A stretch of DNA of 64,000 nucleotides from Rebecca billardiae RCC1528 (GCA_965240325.2 OZ251230.1:310001-374000); one strand, 5' to 3'. Counted from the stretch's first letter, positions 1 through 9,708 are shown. Notes: a model not told the origin generated them from the letters alone. A program made the numbers and translations.

Positions 1-717
1 TTGGTCATCTGCTTGAAGGCAAAGATGGGTGCGCACACGAGGACGGACATGAGCACCGCGGATATTTGGACCTCGCCAGCACCGAAAGGCGGGCGCACCG
101 TCGCTAGTACCGGGCCCTGAACGAAGGCAAGCAGGTACAGGCTCCTGTGCAACGGGGCGCCGGGGTTGTCGGGCACGGGCGCAGCGTGAGGCGGCGGCCG
201 CGGCGGCAGCGTGGGCATCATGCATGCTGCCGGCGCCGGCGGGCGCGTTGCGCGCGGCGCACATGTAGAAGAGCTCGTTGCCCGCGCACACGAAGAAGAG
301 CACGGGCTTGTGGTAGTACAGCCGCACGATCCAGTTGGAGGAGGACTTGTGTGTGCTCGCCAGCTGCAGCACCGACGCGTACACGTGCGACCAGTGGCTG
401 AAGATGTCGAGCGTGATCAGTGCGCTGAAGTGGACGAGATAGGCAGGGTACAGGTGGGCGAGCACGACACACAAGCTTGCCGTCGCCGTGCGATCCGTCA
501 CCATGTCAAGCACCGCGCCGAAAAGCGAGGACTGGTTGAGCGCGCGCGCAGCGTACCCATCCGCCGCGTCGAGCAGCGCAGAGACAAAGTAGCAAGCGAG
601 CGAGCCGCGATAGTTCGAGATCGCAAAGTAGAGAGCCACCAGATTGAGCGCGATCCGCACGTAGCCGATGATGTTCGGTACGTAGAGGTACACGGGCCAT
701 GCTGACGTCCGCGCCAT
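1..717 (-). CDS. PIS: CDP-diacylglycerol--inositol 3-phosphatidyltransferase (PI synthase), 3' end beyond the window
   Basis: Makes phosphatidylinositol from CDP-diacylglycerol and myo-inositol at the ER membrane. Exon 1 is 263-717 and starts at the ATG at 717. It encodes the full CDP-alcohol phosphatidyltransferase signature DG-x2-AR-x8-G-x3-D-x3-D, with D53, G54, R58, G67, D71 and D75, plus several hydrophobic segments. An intron at 145-262 (donor GTGCGC, acceptor CACAG, phase 2) joins FYM to SLYLLAFVQGPVL, which restores the usual family order. Exon 2 runs off the left edge, so the last part of the protein is missing. It is divergent from the PPxY membrane protein, with 119 bp between starts. 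The catalytic motif is complete, so the family call is firm; choice of inositol over other alcohols rests on overall resemblance. Confidence 0.88.
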   Translation of the reverse strand, partial: MARTSAWPVYLYVPNIIGYVRIALNLVALYFAISNYRGSLACYFVSALLDAADGYAARALNQSSLFGAVLDMVTDRTATASLCVVLAHLYPAYLVHFSALITLDIFSHWSHVYASVLQLASTHKSSSNWIVRLYYHKPVLFFVCAGNELFYMCAARNAPAGAGSMHDAHAAAAAAASRCARARQPRRPVAQEPVPACLRSGPGTSDGAPAFRCWRGPNIRGAHVRPRVRTHLCLQADDQ

Positions 718-836
718 GCTGCAGTCCAGCGCGCCGGGTGGCACCGCTCAGCCGCGACGACCGGTCTTCAGTTCGCAAGCGCAACGTGATTGGGCGACGA
801 AGCGCAGAATTGCCCACGGACGACAAGCCGGCAGCC

Positions 837-1802
837 ATGCCTGCCATGGCATCCATCCGCCCGGTATGGATGTTGATGTTGATGTGCGCTCGCACGGCCG
901 AGTCGCGCGCGTGCTCGAGCGATGACGTGGCGTTTCCCAAGGTGACAAACACATGGTCGCTGCGCGAGGGGCAATCTGTCGTCAGTGCAGCCATGACGAT
1001 CGACGTCCAAGTCGAGTCGAACGCGTGCCTCGTGACGCGCGCGTTCAAGAGCATCGCGCACAGGCCGGTACAGGCCAAGTCCGTGAGGGTGACCGGCGGC
1101 TTCAGCGGAACCGTCCCTAGAGCTGTTACCCATCGCGTGTACGAGGACAACGGCTGGACGATGCTCGAGGTGCAGTTTGGCCGCTCGCTCTTTGTCGGGG
1201 AGACATTCCACATCCGTGCAGAGTACGAGCTGTCGAGCCCGCTGTGTGCCGTCGAGAGAGGCGTGGTGCGGTTCCATGAGGACTGGACGCACAAGTGGCG
1301 CGTGCCAGGCAATGTTGGCGTCCTCGAGTACACTTTGTGCAGCGCCCACGGGGCACGCTCCCCCACTCTACGCTCCTCTGGGTTTGGGCCTGGCTCGTCA
1401 CAGCGCACCGGGTGCCTCCACTGGCAGAGGAACGCGCCCGTTTCTGGCGCCGAGTTCGAGCTGGTGCTACCCCAAGGGCAGTCGGTGCCGCTAGGGATGC
1501 GCAGCTGCGGCTACGTGCACCCAGAGCTCATCGCCATCATCGTGGCCGCCGTGTCCTTGGTCATCGGCGGCATCGTCGCGGCGGCCTATTATCGGATCCA
1601 CAGCCGGTGCCCGGCTTGCCTTACGCCGTGGCGGCGCAAGGCAACAGCAACGGCACAGCCACCACCGCCGGCGTATGACGAGGCCATGCGGGCACGGGCT
1701 GCCCCGTCGGCGCGAGCGCCTCCGCCGTATGCGCATCCAGGAGCAGCAGTAGGTTACGCCGCCTCTACTTATTCGATCAATCCAAGAATAACTGCTGATT
1801 GA
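837..1802 (+). CDS. Single-pass type I membrane protein with cytoplasmic PPxY motifs
   Basis: About 321 residues from the ATG at 837 (the ATG at 846 is equally possible). The start is chosen because it opens a hydrophobic leader (residues ~4-20, IRPVWMLMLM) that looks like a signal peptide; the upstream in-frame part lacks that character. The lumenal/extracellular part (~25-225) is predicted beta-rich with several cysteines and vaguely recalls bacterial DUF2207-type domains; I cannot confirm this. One transmembrane helix lies at about 231-252, followed by a Cys/Arg/Lys stretch and a Pro-rich tail with two PPxY motifs (PPAY ending at Tyr280, PPPY ending at Tyr298). PPxY motifs recruit WW-domain proteins such as NEDD4-type ubiquitin ligases, so regulated sorting is a reasonable inference. 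Function unknown. Confidence 0.65.
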   Translation: MPAMASIRPVWMLMLMCARTAESRACSSDDVAFPKVTNTWSLREGQSVVSAAMTIDVQVESNACLVTRAFKSIAHRPVQAKSVRVTGGFSGTVPRAVTHRVYEDNGWTMLEVQFGRSLFVGETFHIRAEYELSSPLCAVERGVVRFHEDWTHKWRVPGNVGVLEYTLCSAHGARSPTLRSSGFGPGSSQRTGCLHWQRNAPVSGAEFELVLPQGQSVPLGMRSCGYVHPELIAIIVAAVSLVIGGIVAAAYYRIHSRCPACLTPWRRKATATAQPPPPAYDEAMRARAAPSARAPPPYAHPGAAVGYAASTYSINPRITAD

Positions 1803-2114
1803 TTTATTTCAATGAATGATGCGACGCGGGGCCCGGAGTCCGGACGGATCATGCGACGGCACTGAGTCTGATGATGGACTCACTGGACTCACTGAGACTG
1901 GAGGAGTCGGTCGGGCTCGCGAGGATATGAGCCATCATCGCATGCTCGTCAATATAGCATGCTGCTGCTAATTATAAATTAAGGTGCCCCCGGGCCCGGA
2001 TCGTCGGCCTCGTCGGGCCGCCCGGTAGGCTGCATCCGAGATGAGCTTGCCTCTTGTTAGCATGCCAGCCGCAGGCGTGCACGGCGCACGGCGTGCTGGT
2101 CGGCCCAAGCAGCT
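1803..2114. other. Intergenic, no gene seen
   Basis: Convergent 3' ends of the PPxY protein and phosphoglycerate dehydrogenase. The stretch has TGA/ACTC-rich simple sequence near 1860-1920 and a short A+T-rich patch (1945-1985); I see no coding or structured element. Confidence 0.5.
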
Positions 2115-3158
2115 CTAGTCGTCAAGCGTGTACGACGGCGGCCCGCTGCCAGTGAGGTGGCCGTGCACTTTCAGTGCAAGCTCGGTCGAGATTGCTTTGC
2201 GCGCCTCGGCAGTGCTCCCGCCAAGGTGCGGCGTGGTGATGACGCGCTCGTGACTGCACAGGCGCGCAGTCGTGTCGCTAAGCGGAGCGCCTTCTTGCGC
2301 AAACACGTCGAGGCAGGCTGCGCCGATCTCGCCAGCGTCGAGCGCGCCGAGCAGCGCCTCCTCGTCCACGAGCCCGCCACGCGCCGTGTTGACCAGGGTC
2401 GCGTGCTTCTGCATCTGCGCAAGCTCGTGCGCGCCTATGAGACCGCGCGTGCCGGGGGTGAGCGGCACGTGCAGCGAGACGTAGTGCGCGCGGCTGAGCA
2501 GGTTGTCCATCGAGACGAGCTCGTAGCCGCAGGAGGCGGCGGCCTCCTGTCGGAGCGACGACTGCAGCGTGCACACGCGCATGCCGAAAGCGCTCGCCAG
2601 CGCCGCGGTCGCCTCACCGATCGGCCCAAAGCCGATCACGCCGAGGATCTTGCCCTCGAGCGTGTGCCCCTCGAAGAGGGCGCGGTCCCATCGGCCCTCG
2701 CGCAGCGAGGCGTTCGCGAGCGTCACGCGTCGCGCGGCGGCGAGCATCAATGCGAGGGTGAGCTCGGCGACTGACTGCACGCTCGCGAGCGGCGTGTTGA
2801 AGATGCTGATTGATCGCTCCTCGGCGGCGCTGAGGTCAATGTTGTCCACGCCGATGCCAGCCCGGCCGACCACGGTGAGTCGAGGTGACGCGTCCATCAT
2901 GCGGGCGTCGCACTGGTTGGCTGAGCGCAGGATGATCCCTTCGGCCGGCTGGGCGGCGAGGAAGTCAATCACGTCGCTGTTGGACATGTCCGACCGAGCA
3001 GCGACGTCGATGTCGCCCGTGTCCTCGAGCAGCTGTGCGATCTTTGGTGAGTCGAGGCAAAGCACTAGAGGGCGCCCCGACGCGGACATCCTGGGCGCCA
3101 CGGCGGCAGCGCACGCCCGTGGGCCGAGCGCCGCAAGGACGAGCAGCCGAACCATCAT
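2115..3158 (-). CDS. D-3-phosphoglycerate dehydrogenase, short form, likely plastid or secretory leader
   Basis: 347 residues. D-2-hydroxyacid dehydrogenase of the SerA type, the first step of serine synthesis from 3-phosphoglycerate. The N-terminus (1-24, Leu/Ala-rich, then an AxA-like site before MSASGRP) looks like a signal or transit leader, as expected for an organelle protein in algae with complex plastids. Visible motifs: VGRAGIGVDNID (97-108), nucleotide loop GFGPIG (176-181), NTARGGLVDEEAL with catalytic Arg260, acid Glu289, and PHLGGST with catalytic His311. It ends soon after the catalytic domain and lacks the ACT regulatory domain of long SerA proteins. The position after the second Rossmann strand reads CTLQSS instead of the usual Asp-containing turn, so NADP use is possible. 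Other 2-hydroxyacid dehydrogenases remain an alternative. Confidence 0.85.
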   Translation of the reverse strand: MMVRLLVLAALGPRACAAAVAPRMSASGRPLVLCLDSPKIAQLLEDTGDIDVAARSDMSNSDVIDFLAAQPAEGIILRSANQCDARMMDASPRLTVVGRAGIGVDNIDLSAAEERSISIFNTPLASVQSVAELTLALMLAAARRVTLANASLREGRWDRALFEGHTLEGKILGVIGFGPIGEATAALASAFGMRVCTLQSSLRQEAAASCGYELVSMDNLLSRAHYVSLHVPLTPGTRGLIGAHELAQMQKHATLVNTARGGLVDEEALLGALDAGEIGAACLDVFAQEGAPLSDTTARLCSHERVITTPHLGGSTAEARKAISTELALKVHGHLTGSGPPSYTLDD

Positions 3159-3474
3159 TGTCTGACGCGGACGGACGGGCGAAATCCGGTTGGGTTATGG
3201 CCGCCGGAAAAAGGTGTCGTGAATTCTCCATCCGAGAACGACTAGGATACACTACGCTAATAAATAAAATCGCAGCAAGCGGCTGCGCAAGCGCTGCGCC
3301 CGGTCCTCGGTGCCAGCTGGTGGCAGACGCAACCCAGTTGTTCACTGGCCAGTCTTGGGGCTTGGGCTGACTCGGTTCGCGGTCCAACCGGCGTCGACCC
3401 CCTGGCCCTACCCCTGACGCAAGTCGAACTTCGACGTCGTTCCGTCACCCGGGTTTCGCACGTTCCGCCGAGGC

Positions 3475-4251
3475 CTACTCGCGCGGCAGGCAGAACGGAA
3501 TGCCCTGATCAGCCGGCATGCGCTCGAGCACGTATACCTCGCCCGACTTCCCCGTGTGGACTCTGATATCCTCGTCGATGTACGTGATGTCGATGTACGT
3601 CTTGTGCGCGTTGAACCAGCGGAATACACTCGCCGGGCGCTGCGGCGCGTTCACGTCAATGTCCTTGCCCGCGAGCAGCTCGCGGATGGCGGCCTCGCTC
3701 CTGTGGTCGCGCTCAGTGTACTCGCCTGTGGCCGGCACGAGGCCGACCGACTCGAACTGCACGCTGCATCGGCGTGGTGCCTCGTCAAAGTTGCACCACC
3801 CTGTAAGCGCGAGGCCAGCCGTCGGCGTGTCCTCTGCAGCCATCACCTCCGGCATCAGCGTGTACCGCTCCTCCGTCACCCGGTTGAACCAAGTGCCGAT
3901 CATCACCTTCTTTGCAGGCAGCACGCCAAACGACAGCAGCTTGAGCGGCACGGTCTTGGCGGTGCTCAGCTTCAGCGTACTGAAGAGCGTGCGCCAGTCG
4001 CCACGAAGCAGACGCGGCACGTCCACATCCACGCCCGCCTGCGTTGCGCTCAACGCGTCGCACAGTGTCCTCACGCGCTCCGGCGCCTCGCCAGCGTCAA
4101 TGGCTGCAAGCAGCTCCGATTTGAGCGCGGCGGATTGCGTGGTCGAGGTGGTGGCGCACATGACTGGAACGGCCGTGCGGGCTCTTGGCGTTGTGCCCAG
4201 TGGACGCGACGCCACCGCCAGGGCGCCCAAGCACGCCGCGAGCCACATCAT
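3475..4251 (-). CDS. Plastid lipid-associated protein / fibrillin (PAP) family
   Basis: 258 residues from the ATG at 4251; an in-frame ATG at 4323 would add 24 polar residues. The shorter start is preferred because it opens directly into a hydrophobic leader (MMWLAACLGALAVAS) followed by an Arg/Thr-rich stretch, the bipartite layout of plastid targeting in algae with secondary plastids. The mature part has the PAP/fibrillin pattern: an N-terminal helix beginning LKSELLAAI, the conserved LLRGDWRTLFST block, a central beta-barrel, and the closing YIDEDIRVHTGKSGEVYVLER block. Fibrillins bind lipids at plastoglobules and thylakoids and respond to light stress. The gene lies downstream of and on the same strand as the phosphoglycerate dehydrogenase gene's upstream flank, with no sign of co-transcription. 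Confidence 0.85.
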   Translation of the reverse strand: MMWLAACLGALAVASRPLGTTPRARTAVPVMCATTSTTQSAALKSELLAAIDAGEAPERVRTLCDALSATQAGVDVDVPRLLRGDWRTLFSTLKLSTAKTVPLKLLSFGVLPAKKVMIGTWFNRVTEERYTLMPEVMAAEDTPTAGLALTGWCNFDEAPRRCSVQFESVGLVPATGEYTERDHRSEAAIRELLAGKDIDVNAPQRPASVFRWFNAHKTYIDITYIDEDIRVHTGKSGEVYVLERMPADQGIPFCLPRE

Positions 4252-4443
4252 GTTGGCGCGGTAGACGACGCCGCGCTCCCGCGTCTCGTTTGTAGTCGCC
4301 GATTCACGGCCGCCAGAAATCATGGCCCTATCTACTGCAGCAGGTATTTGCGTTTAGGCGGACGCATCGCAAACCCGGTGATCCGGGCGAGATCGGTGGA
4401 TCTCGCAGCTTCTCGCAATCTCGCCCAAACCCGCAGCCTTACC

Positions 4444-5322
4444 AATGTGACACTGGCCCAGAAGGGGGGGTCCCGAATTGGTCCCACGACCTCGAGCTCG
4501 ATGGCTGCCGCACGTGCGTGCCCAGCGTGCCTCGCGCGTGTACGTGCACGGTAGGGCGTCCCGACAGCGGCGGGGTGGCGTAGATGGTCGCATGGGAGGT
4601 GCATCCGTGTGTCCGAGACGCCTCGGCGCCTCGGTGGCGTGCCCACACCTCTCCTTGTCGCCGCTTGCCTGCTGCGTGCTCGGCCAGCCGTTTGGAGTGC
4701 ACGCCTGCACGTGCACGGCCAGTGTCGGGCGGATCGAGCCGTAGCGAGTGTGCTTGCGGGTACTCCCACCCGATGCGGCTCTCTGCCGCCGTCGCAAGCC
4801 CTCGCGCGTGTCCTGGAACCTGCCGAATCTAGTCGGGCATGCGCCCAACATGCTCGCGAACATTGCCCAGGAATCGCATCAGAAATGCGCTATTTGCAAA
4901 TAAAACTGGACAGCATGTGGTGTACCACCATGACAACACTGAACACGTCGTGGGTTGGAGTGCACGGCTTGGGATTGATGCACGAGAGCTACTACGACGG
5001 CGGCAGAGAGCCGCATCGGGTGGGAGTACCCGCAAGCACACTCGCTACGGCTCGATCCGCCCGACACTGGCCGTGCACGTGCAGGCGTGCACTCCAAACG
5101 GCTGGCCGAGCACGCAGCAGGCAAGCGGCGACAAGGAGAGGTGTGGGCACACCACCGAGGCGCCGAGGCGTCTCGGACACACGGATGCACCTCCCATGCG
5201 ACCATCTACGCCACCCCGCCGCTGTCGGGACGCCCTACCGTGCACGTACACGCGCGAGGCACGCTGGGCACGCACGTGCGGCAGCAATTCGGGACCCCCC
5301 CCTACTGGGCCAGTGTCAAATG
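4444..5322. repeat. Large fold-back (inverted repeat) element
   Basis: Left arm about 4444-4796 and right arm about 4997-5322 are near-identical reverse complements around a ~200-bp unique centre (4797-4996). The arms begin GACACTGGCCCAG / CTGGGCCAGTGTCA and end near GCGGCTCTCTGCCGCCGTCG / CGGCGGCAGAGAGCCGC. The left arm carries about 27 extra bases near 4482-4508. The reading frames across it are mirror images of one another, so I do not call them genes. It has the form of a fold-back transposon or a recent inverted duplication. Confidence 0.85.
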
Positions 5323-5363
5323 TCAGTGACCAACTGACCACCCTTGCCAATACCGTACTGGCT

Positions 5364-5441
5364 TCATGGGCGGTGACAGTTGGCGGGCGTCAATCTCGCC
5401 TGCCTGAGCTGTGTGCGTCTCTTATTCTTAGTAAACTGTAC
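5364..5441 (+). repeat. Leader-like dispersed element, copy A
   Basis: A 78-bp stretch ending 36 bp before the CS-protein ATG. It is repeated almost exactly, inverted, at 7254-7332. Its core (5392-5441) recurs at 11283-11340, 18520-18578, 42698-42762 and, partly, 61267-61312. Here the core points the same way as the gene, unlike copies C, E and F. Confidence 0.8.
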
Positions 5442-5477
5442 GAAAATAATCATCAACGACAACTCATATCATCAAGG

Positions 5478-6509
5478 ATGGCGGCGGCCGAGGACGAGGC
5501 GGAATTCAAGTATGTGCTCGTGCCCGCTGCAATAGACACGCCGCTCATAGAGCGCGCGTCGGAGGCTGGCTGGGCCGGCGACCAGATTCCTGATTTGGTC
5601 AAGGCAGCATTCGCGTCCGGCAGCGTGAGCGAGGCGGCGGTGCGCGAGCATGCGCATCGCGCATTTGGCGAGCGCGCGAGCGGCCTCGACATGGCCGCCT
5701 TCCAGCGGGCGGTGGCGGAGGGGACAGTAGAGACCGTCCCGCTGGTGCGGCCATGCGCATCGAACGGCTGCAGTGGCGTATACGCCTACATCGACGAGGC
5801 CGGCCTGTTGAAGGGCCTGCCCAAGAACGAGCGCGCATGCTCGCTGGCGAGTGCATGCGGCCTCGATGGCGCCGCCTTCCACGGCGACGCGTTCATCGGA
5901 CGAGTGGTCACCAAGCCGGAGCCCCCGCGCAACAAGAGCTTCACTCTCGCGGATATGGCCTCAGACGCTGCCTGGCTCAGGCGAGCGCCCGCGGACAACG
6001 CCGAGTACCAGCTCGAGATGCAGCGGCTCAGTGCGGCGCTAGACGAGAATGCGCGCAGGCGCGCGGCCGCCGCTGGCAACCAAGGCGCCGACGAGGACGA
6101 GGTCGCCACGGTGGACGGCTCGACATGTGTTGACGAGCGGGAACGAGTCTTCGGGTGGAGCCAGGCCAACGGTGACGTCGAGGTGCACGTTCCGATCGAG
6201 CCTGGCACGCGCGCTCGCGACGTGCGCGTCGCCCTCGGCCCGCGCTCAGTGCGCGTCGAGCGCAAAGCGGCCAGTGCCAGCTCAGATTCTGGTGTCAGCG
6301 CGCCGCCGCCCTATCTGCGCGTGGACGAGCTGTACGCGCCCATCCGCAGCGAGGAGAGCACGTGGGAGGTGGGCATAGGCGAAGGCGGCGCGACGACGCT
6401 AACGCTCACGATGAACAAGGTGGATGGTGCCGTGCACTGGCCACGCCTAACCGCCAAACAGCCCCGCACCGCCGGCAATGGCGGTGCTACGCCCACTATT
6501 GATGAGTAG
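5478..6509 (+). CDS. CS-domain protein with a conserved N-terminal region
   Basis: 343 residues from the ATG at 5478; the frame is open further upstream, but that part is translated fold-back repeat and is excluded. A CS domain (p23/NudC/Sgt1-type beta-sandwich that docks on Hsp90) lies at about 225-325: FGWSQANGDVEVHVPIEPG, then VRVALGPRSVRVE, LRVDELYAPI, STWEVG and MNKVDGAVHWPRL. The N-terminal half has a separate conserved-looking block (~91-145, VYAYIDEAGLLKGLPKNERA then CGLDGAAFHGDAFIGRV) that I do not recognise, and a charged helix at ~165-205. Probably a co-chaperone or scaffold; that is inference from the CS domain. The gene sits between inverted copies of the 78-bp leader-like element. 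Confidence 0.8.
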   Translation: MAAAEDEAEFKYVLVPAAIDTPLIERASEAGWAGDQIPDLVKAAFASGSVSEAAVREHAHRAFGERASGLDMAAFQRAVAEGTVETVPLVRPCASNGCSGVYAYIDEAGLLKGLPKNERACSLASACGLDGAAFHGDAFIGRVVTKPEPPRNKSFTLADMASDAAWLRRAPADNAEYQLEMQRLSAALDENARRRAAAAGNQGADEDEVATVDGSTCVDERERVFGWSQANGDVEVHVPIEPGTRARDVRVALGPRSVRVERKAASASSDSGVSAPPPYLRVDELYAPIRSEESTWEVGIGEGGATTLTLTMNKVDGAVHWPRLTAKQPRTAGNGGATPTIDE

Positions 6510-6557
6510 TAGTTTAATTGACCGCGGACCCTATCTGCTAACTATAGTAGCATCATC

Positions 6558-6635
6558 AGTATATATATATATATATATATATCTTGCAATATATAATATA
6601 TATTGTAATATATATTACTATATATATATATTGTA

Positions 6636-6732
<97 letters not shown>
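6558..6732. repeat. Long (AT)n microsatellite
   Basis: Alternating AT with three short interruptions near 6583-6635. The interruptions (TTGCAA, ATTGTAATATATATTACTAT, TTGTAAG) are themselves near-palindromic, so the tract can form a large cruciform. It lies about 50 bp past the CS-gene stop codon. Confidence 0.95.
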
Positions 6733-6734
<2 letters not shown>

Positions 6735-7253
6735 CGGCTACGCCGATCTTCGGGTAGTGTCTAGTGAACAACGAACGAAGTTGAGGGCGCACGGCCCTAG
6801 CTAGTTCCGCGCGTGGCTGCGTGCGCCAGCTGCGCGCACCCGCTGCGCCCGCGTTGAGCCCGTGCGAGCGCCGCGCCTCGAGCCTCACACGCAGCGGCTC
6901 GACACCGAGCCGCATGGCAGTGTCGCTCGTGCGCCTCGGCCCGTGATCAGTTCAGCTCTGAGGCGCGCGCTCAGGAGGGCTGCGGCCGGGCCGAGCGCGA
7001 TCTGCGCAGACGGTACAGCCCGTGGCGGCTCATGGCAGCCCGAGCCCAATTCCCGCAAAGCCCGGCGCCTCCGCCATCCGCGTCACAGTGGCGCTCCAGC
7101 CTCTTACGCGTGCTGCGCTGCAGCCGTGCTCGGCCGAACGACGCCCGCCGAGCCCGCCGGGCACGCGGCTGATGAGCAGTGGTAGCCAGGCGAAGCCGTC
7201 GTCGCGGGCGAAGCTGCGCTGGGTGATGCGGCTGAGCAGTCGGGTTTAGTTGC
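6733..7253. other. GC-rich stretch without a convincing gene
   Basis: Open frames exist on both strands because of base composition. On the minus strand a frame from about 7250 reads plausibly for ~70 codons (beginning TRLLSRITQRSFARDDGFAW), then stops. No domain is recognised. It could be the remnant of a gene whose leader was the inverted element at 7254-7332. Confidence 0.35.
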
Positions 7254-7332
7254 TACAGTTTACTATAAGAATAAGAGACGCACACAGCTCAGGCAGGCGA
7301 GATTGACGCCCGCCAACTGTCACCGCCCATGA
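7254..7332 (-). repeat. Leader-like dispersed element, copy B
   Basis: Inverted near-exact copy of 5364-5441, differing by a 2-bp insertion and few substitutions. Read on the plus strand it ends at an ATG (7329) that opens a 68-codon frame to 7535. Confidence 0.85.
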
Positions 7333-9700
7333 AGGTGGTAGCGCCGCCGGAAAAAATCGTTCAGCCGTCCGCCTGCGAGGCCTGGATGAGGGCTGCGGCC
7401 GCCTCGCGGCGCGCCAGCGCCCGTCGTCCTCGCCCCACCGTCGTCCACAAAACGTCGTCGTCCGAACTCGCCGACTGGGCGCCGATGCGATTGCGCGCCG
7501 ACAGGATGCCAGGATGTAGTAGGGAATGTAGATAGAGCCCCACTGTCGGTTGGGGAAGGTGTGTATCAAGCGGCATGACTGGGGTAGCTTATCACACAGA
7601 AGGCCTGGCCCTCAGGTGATATGTGCCCCAGTGTGGCGTGTCGGCCTCAAAGCCGGCGGCAGGGTTCTGTTGCCCGGAGCAGGGTTCGCTGGCGCATCAG
7701 CTGCGTACCGGCGGGCGGCGGCTGGCTCCGACCGACTGTGCCCACTGGGAGGCCGGCAATAATAAGCAAAATATCCGGCGCGCCAGAAAAGCGGCGGCGG
7801 CGCTAGCATGCGCCTACAGTAGCGGCACTGCCCCGGTACAGTCTACGCTCCCCTGGCCAGCCCAGCCGCCGCCGGGGCCATACCAGGCCACCACGGCGAA
7901 GCGCGCGCTCCCGCGGACCACCTCGGCCCACAGACAGGCGGCTCACCCGGCTCGTCAGCCGTCTGACGCGTAGCGCGTCGACAAATGGCTGCTGACGGCG
8001 TAAAATCGGCCTGAGCGGCGGATGAAACGGCTGAAAGGCGAGACCACGACACCACCCAACTGGCGCACGCGCGTGCGGCCGGCGGTGCGGCGCAGCTCGG
8101 TCACTGCCACCGCTCCCGCGGGCTGCTCACGCCGAGCGCTGTGTTTGACCACGAGGCGAGACAGACAGTGGCACCGTCGCCCGCGACGGCAGCTGCAAGT
8201 AGCTGATCGTGCGCTCGCCGCTCCCAGACGAGATCGGTCGAGATCGTGGGAGCAGACGAGCGGACCATCGCGCAGCAAGATGCAGCGAGCACGCAGACAC
8301 TCGCGCTGCCCTCTCCTCGTGCGCCTGCGCCAGCCACAGTCTCGAACACAGCTCGGACGGCGGCGCTGAGGTGCAGCAGCGTGAGGACGAGCAGGAGCCA
8401 GTGCCGAACGCTCGCAAGACACTGCTGCACGCGAGCGGCGGCCACGTAGCGCGAGGAGCTGCGCGGGGAATGCGCCGCGTGCATCGACGCGGCGATCACC
8501 GGGCTGCAGGCCTCCGGGCCATCGACGCGTTGCGCACCCTCGCCGCCAGCCGCGACGAGTCCGCCGTCGAGCTGCAGCCGAGCTGCAGCCGAGCTGCGCG
8601 CGCAGATGGGCGGCGTCACAGGCACACAGACACTGACAGACAGGCCGTGCATGCCAGCACGTGCGCGCGGAGGCGCTGTGCGCCGAGCTGGCGAAGCGCG
8701 ACGCCGAGCTCGACGCGCTGCGCGACGCGGCGACGGACGCGCTGGGCGCACGCGGCGCCCTCGTCGCGACGCCACGTGCAGCAGCTCGAGCAGCCAGCTG
8801 TGGAGTAGACGGCCGTCGAGGCGATCGGCGCCGGTTCAGGAGCGCGCACAGGCTCCGAGCCTGCCGCTGGCTGGCCGCCGCCGTCTTCGAGGCCGCCGAC
8901 GCGGCGGAGGAGGCGGCGGGCGAGCACGGCGGCGCGGTGGAGCAGGCGCGCACGCGCGGCGGCAGGCGCGACGCGCCGCTCGCCTCGTTCCACCCCGAGC
9001 TCCGCTCGGTCTCGGTGCGCGGCTGCGCAGCGGCAGGCCGGGGCAGCCGAGTGGCGCGCGCTCTCGCTCTGCCGGCACGAGGCGCGCCGGCTGAGCGACC
9101 AGCGGCCCGTCGTCGAGCGCATGGCGCAGCGCGAGCACCTCAAGCAGGTGCGCCCGCACGCGCGCACGCGCCGGCCCGCGCCGCGCGGCGCCTCTCGCCC
9201 TGCGCGCGCGCGCCGCCCCAGCGGCCGCTTCCCCGCGCGCGGCCCGCGCGGCAACAGTCCTCGGCCCGCCGGCCCGGTGGGCGGCAACTGAGTTGGTGGT
9301 GGCAGCTCAGGCGAACTGTTACACATGTCAGACTGACAGCCGACGGCCGACGGAGGGTGCACCGCGGTGACCGCGGGCCTCTAACTGCGTTGGTTCTACG
9401 GAAGGACCGCGGAACGCGGTCATAGAAGGGGCATACATATACGTACTGTACAGTACGCATGCCATTCGGGTGAGTGCCAGACAGAGTGGATGCCTCGAGC
9501 GAGCAATAATCCGAGCGCATTGGCTGAGCGCACGACCGGTCGCTGACCGTCGCGGGCACTCGCGGCGCGCGCCGCCTGTAGCTTATTCAGTCAGTCTTTA
9601 TACTTATTATTGCTGATGACTCAGTAGTCAGTATTTGACAGCCATGGTGACGATCCTGACGATGCGATTCGGCCGTCGACGCAGCACCACGGCACGACTC
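7333..9700. other. Poorly coding region; possible degenerate coiled-coil gene around 8450-9140
   Basis: No complete gene is visible. A 68-codon frame follows the element at 7329-7535. Between about 8440 and 9140, plus-strand segments read as helical, charged protein (REELRGECAACIDAAITGLQ; AEALCAELAKRDAELDALRD; WRALSLCRHEARRLSDQRPV), but they lie in different frames. A sequence resembling an intron separates two of them (about 8612-8660). This could be an unannotated multi-exon coiled-coil gene or a decayed one. I see no recognisable domain. Confidence 0.3.
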
Positions 9701-9708
9701 ACAGACAC

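Noticed and set aside
4609-6509. Long frames across the fold-back element, including an extended N-terminus for the CS protein
   Set aside because: The peptides are mirror translations of the inverted arms; the CS gene is given the ATG at 5478.
6558-6732. CRISPR-like or origin-like repeat
   Set aside because: Pure AT microsatellite without spacers.
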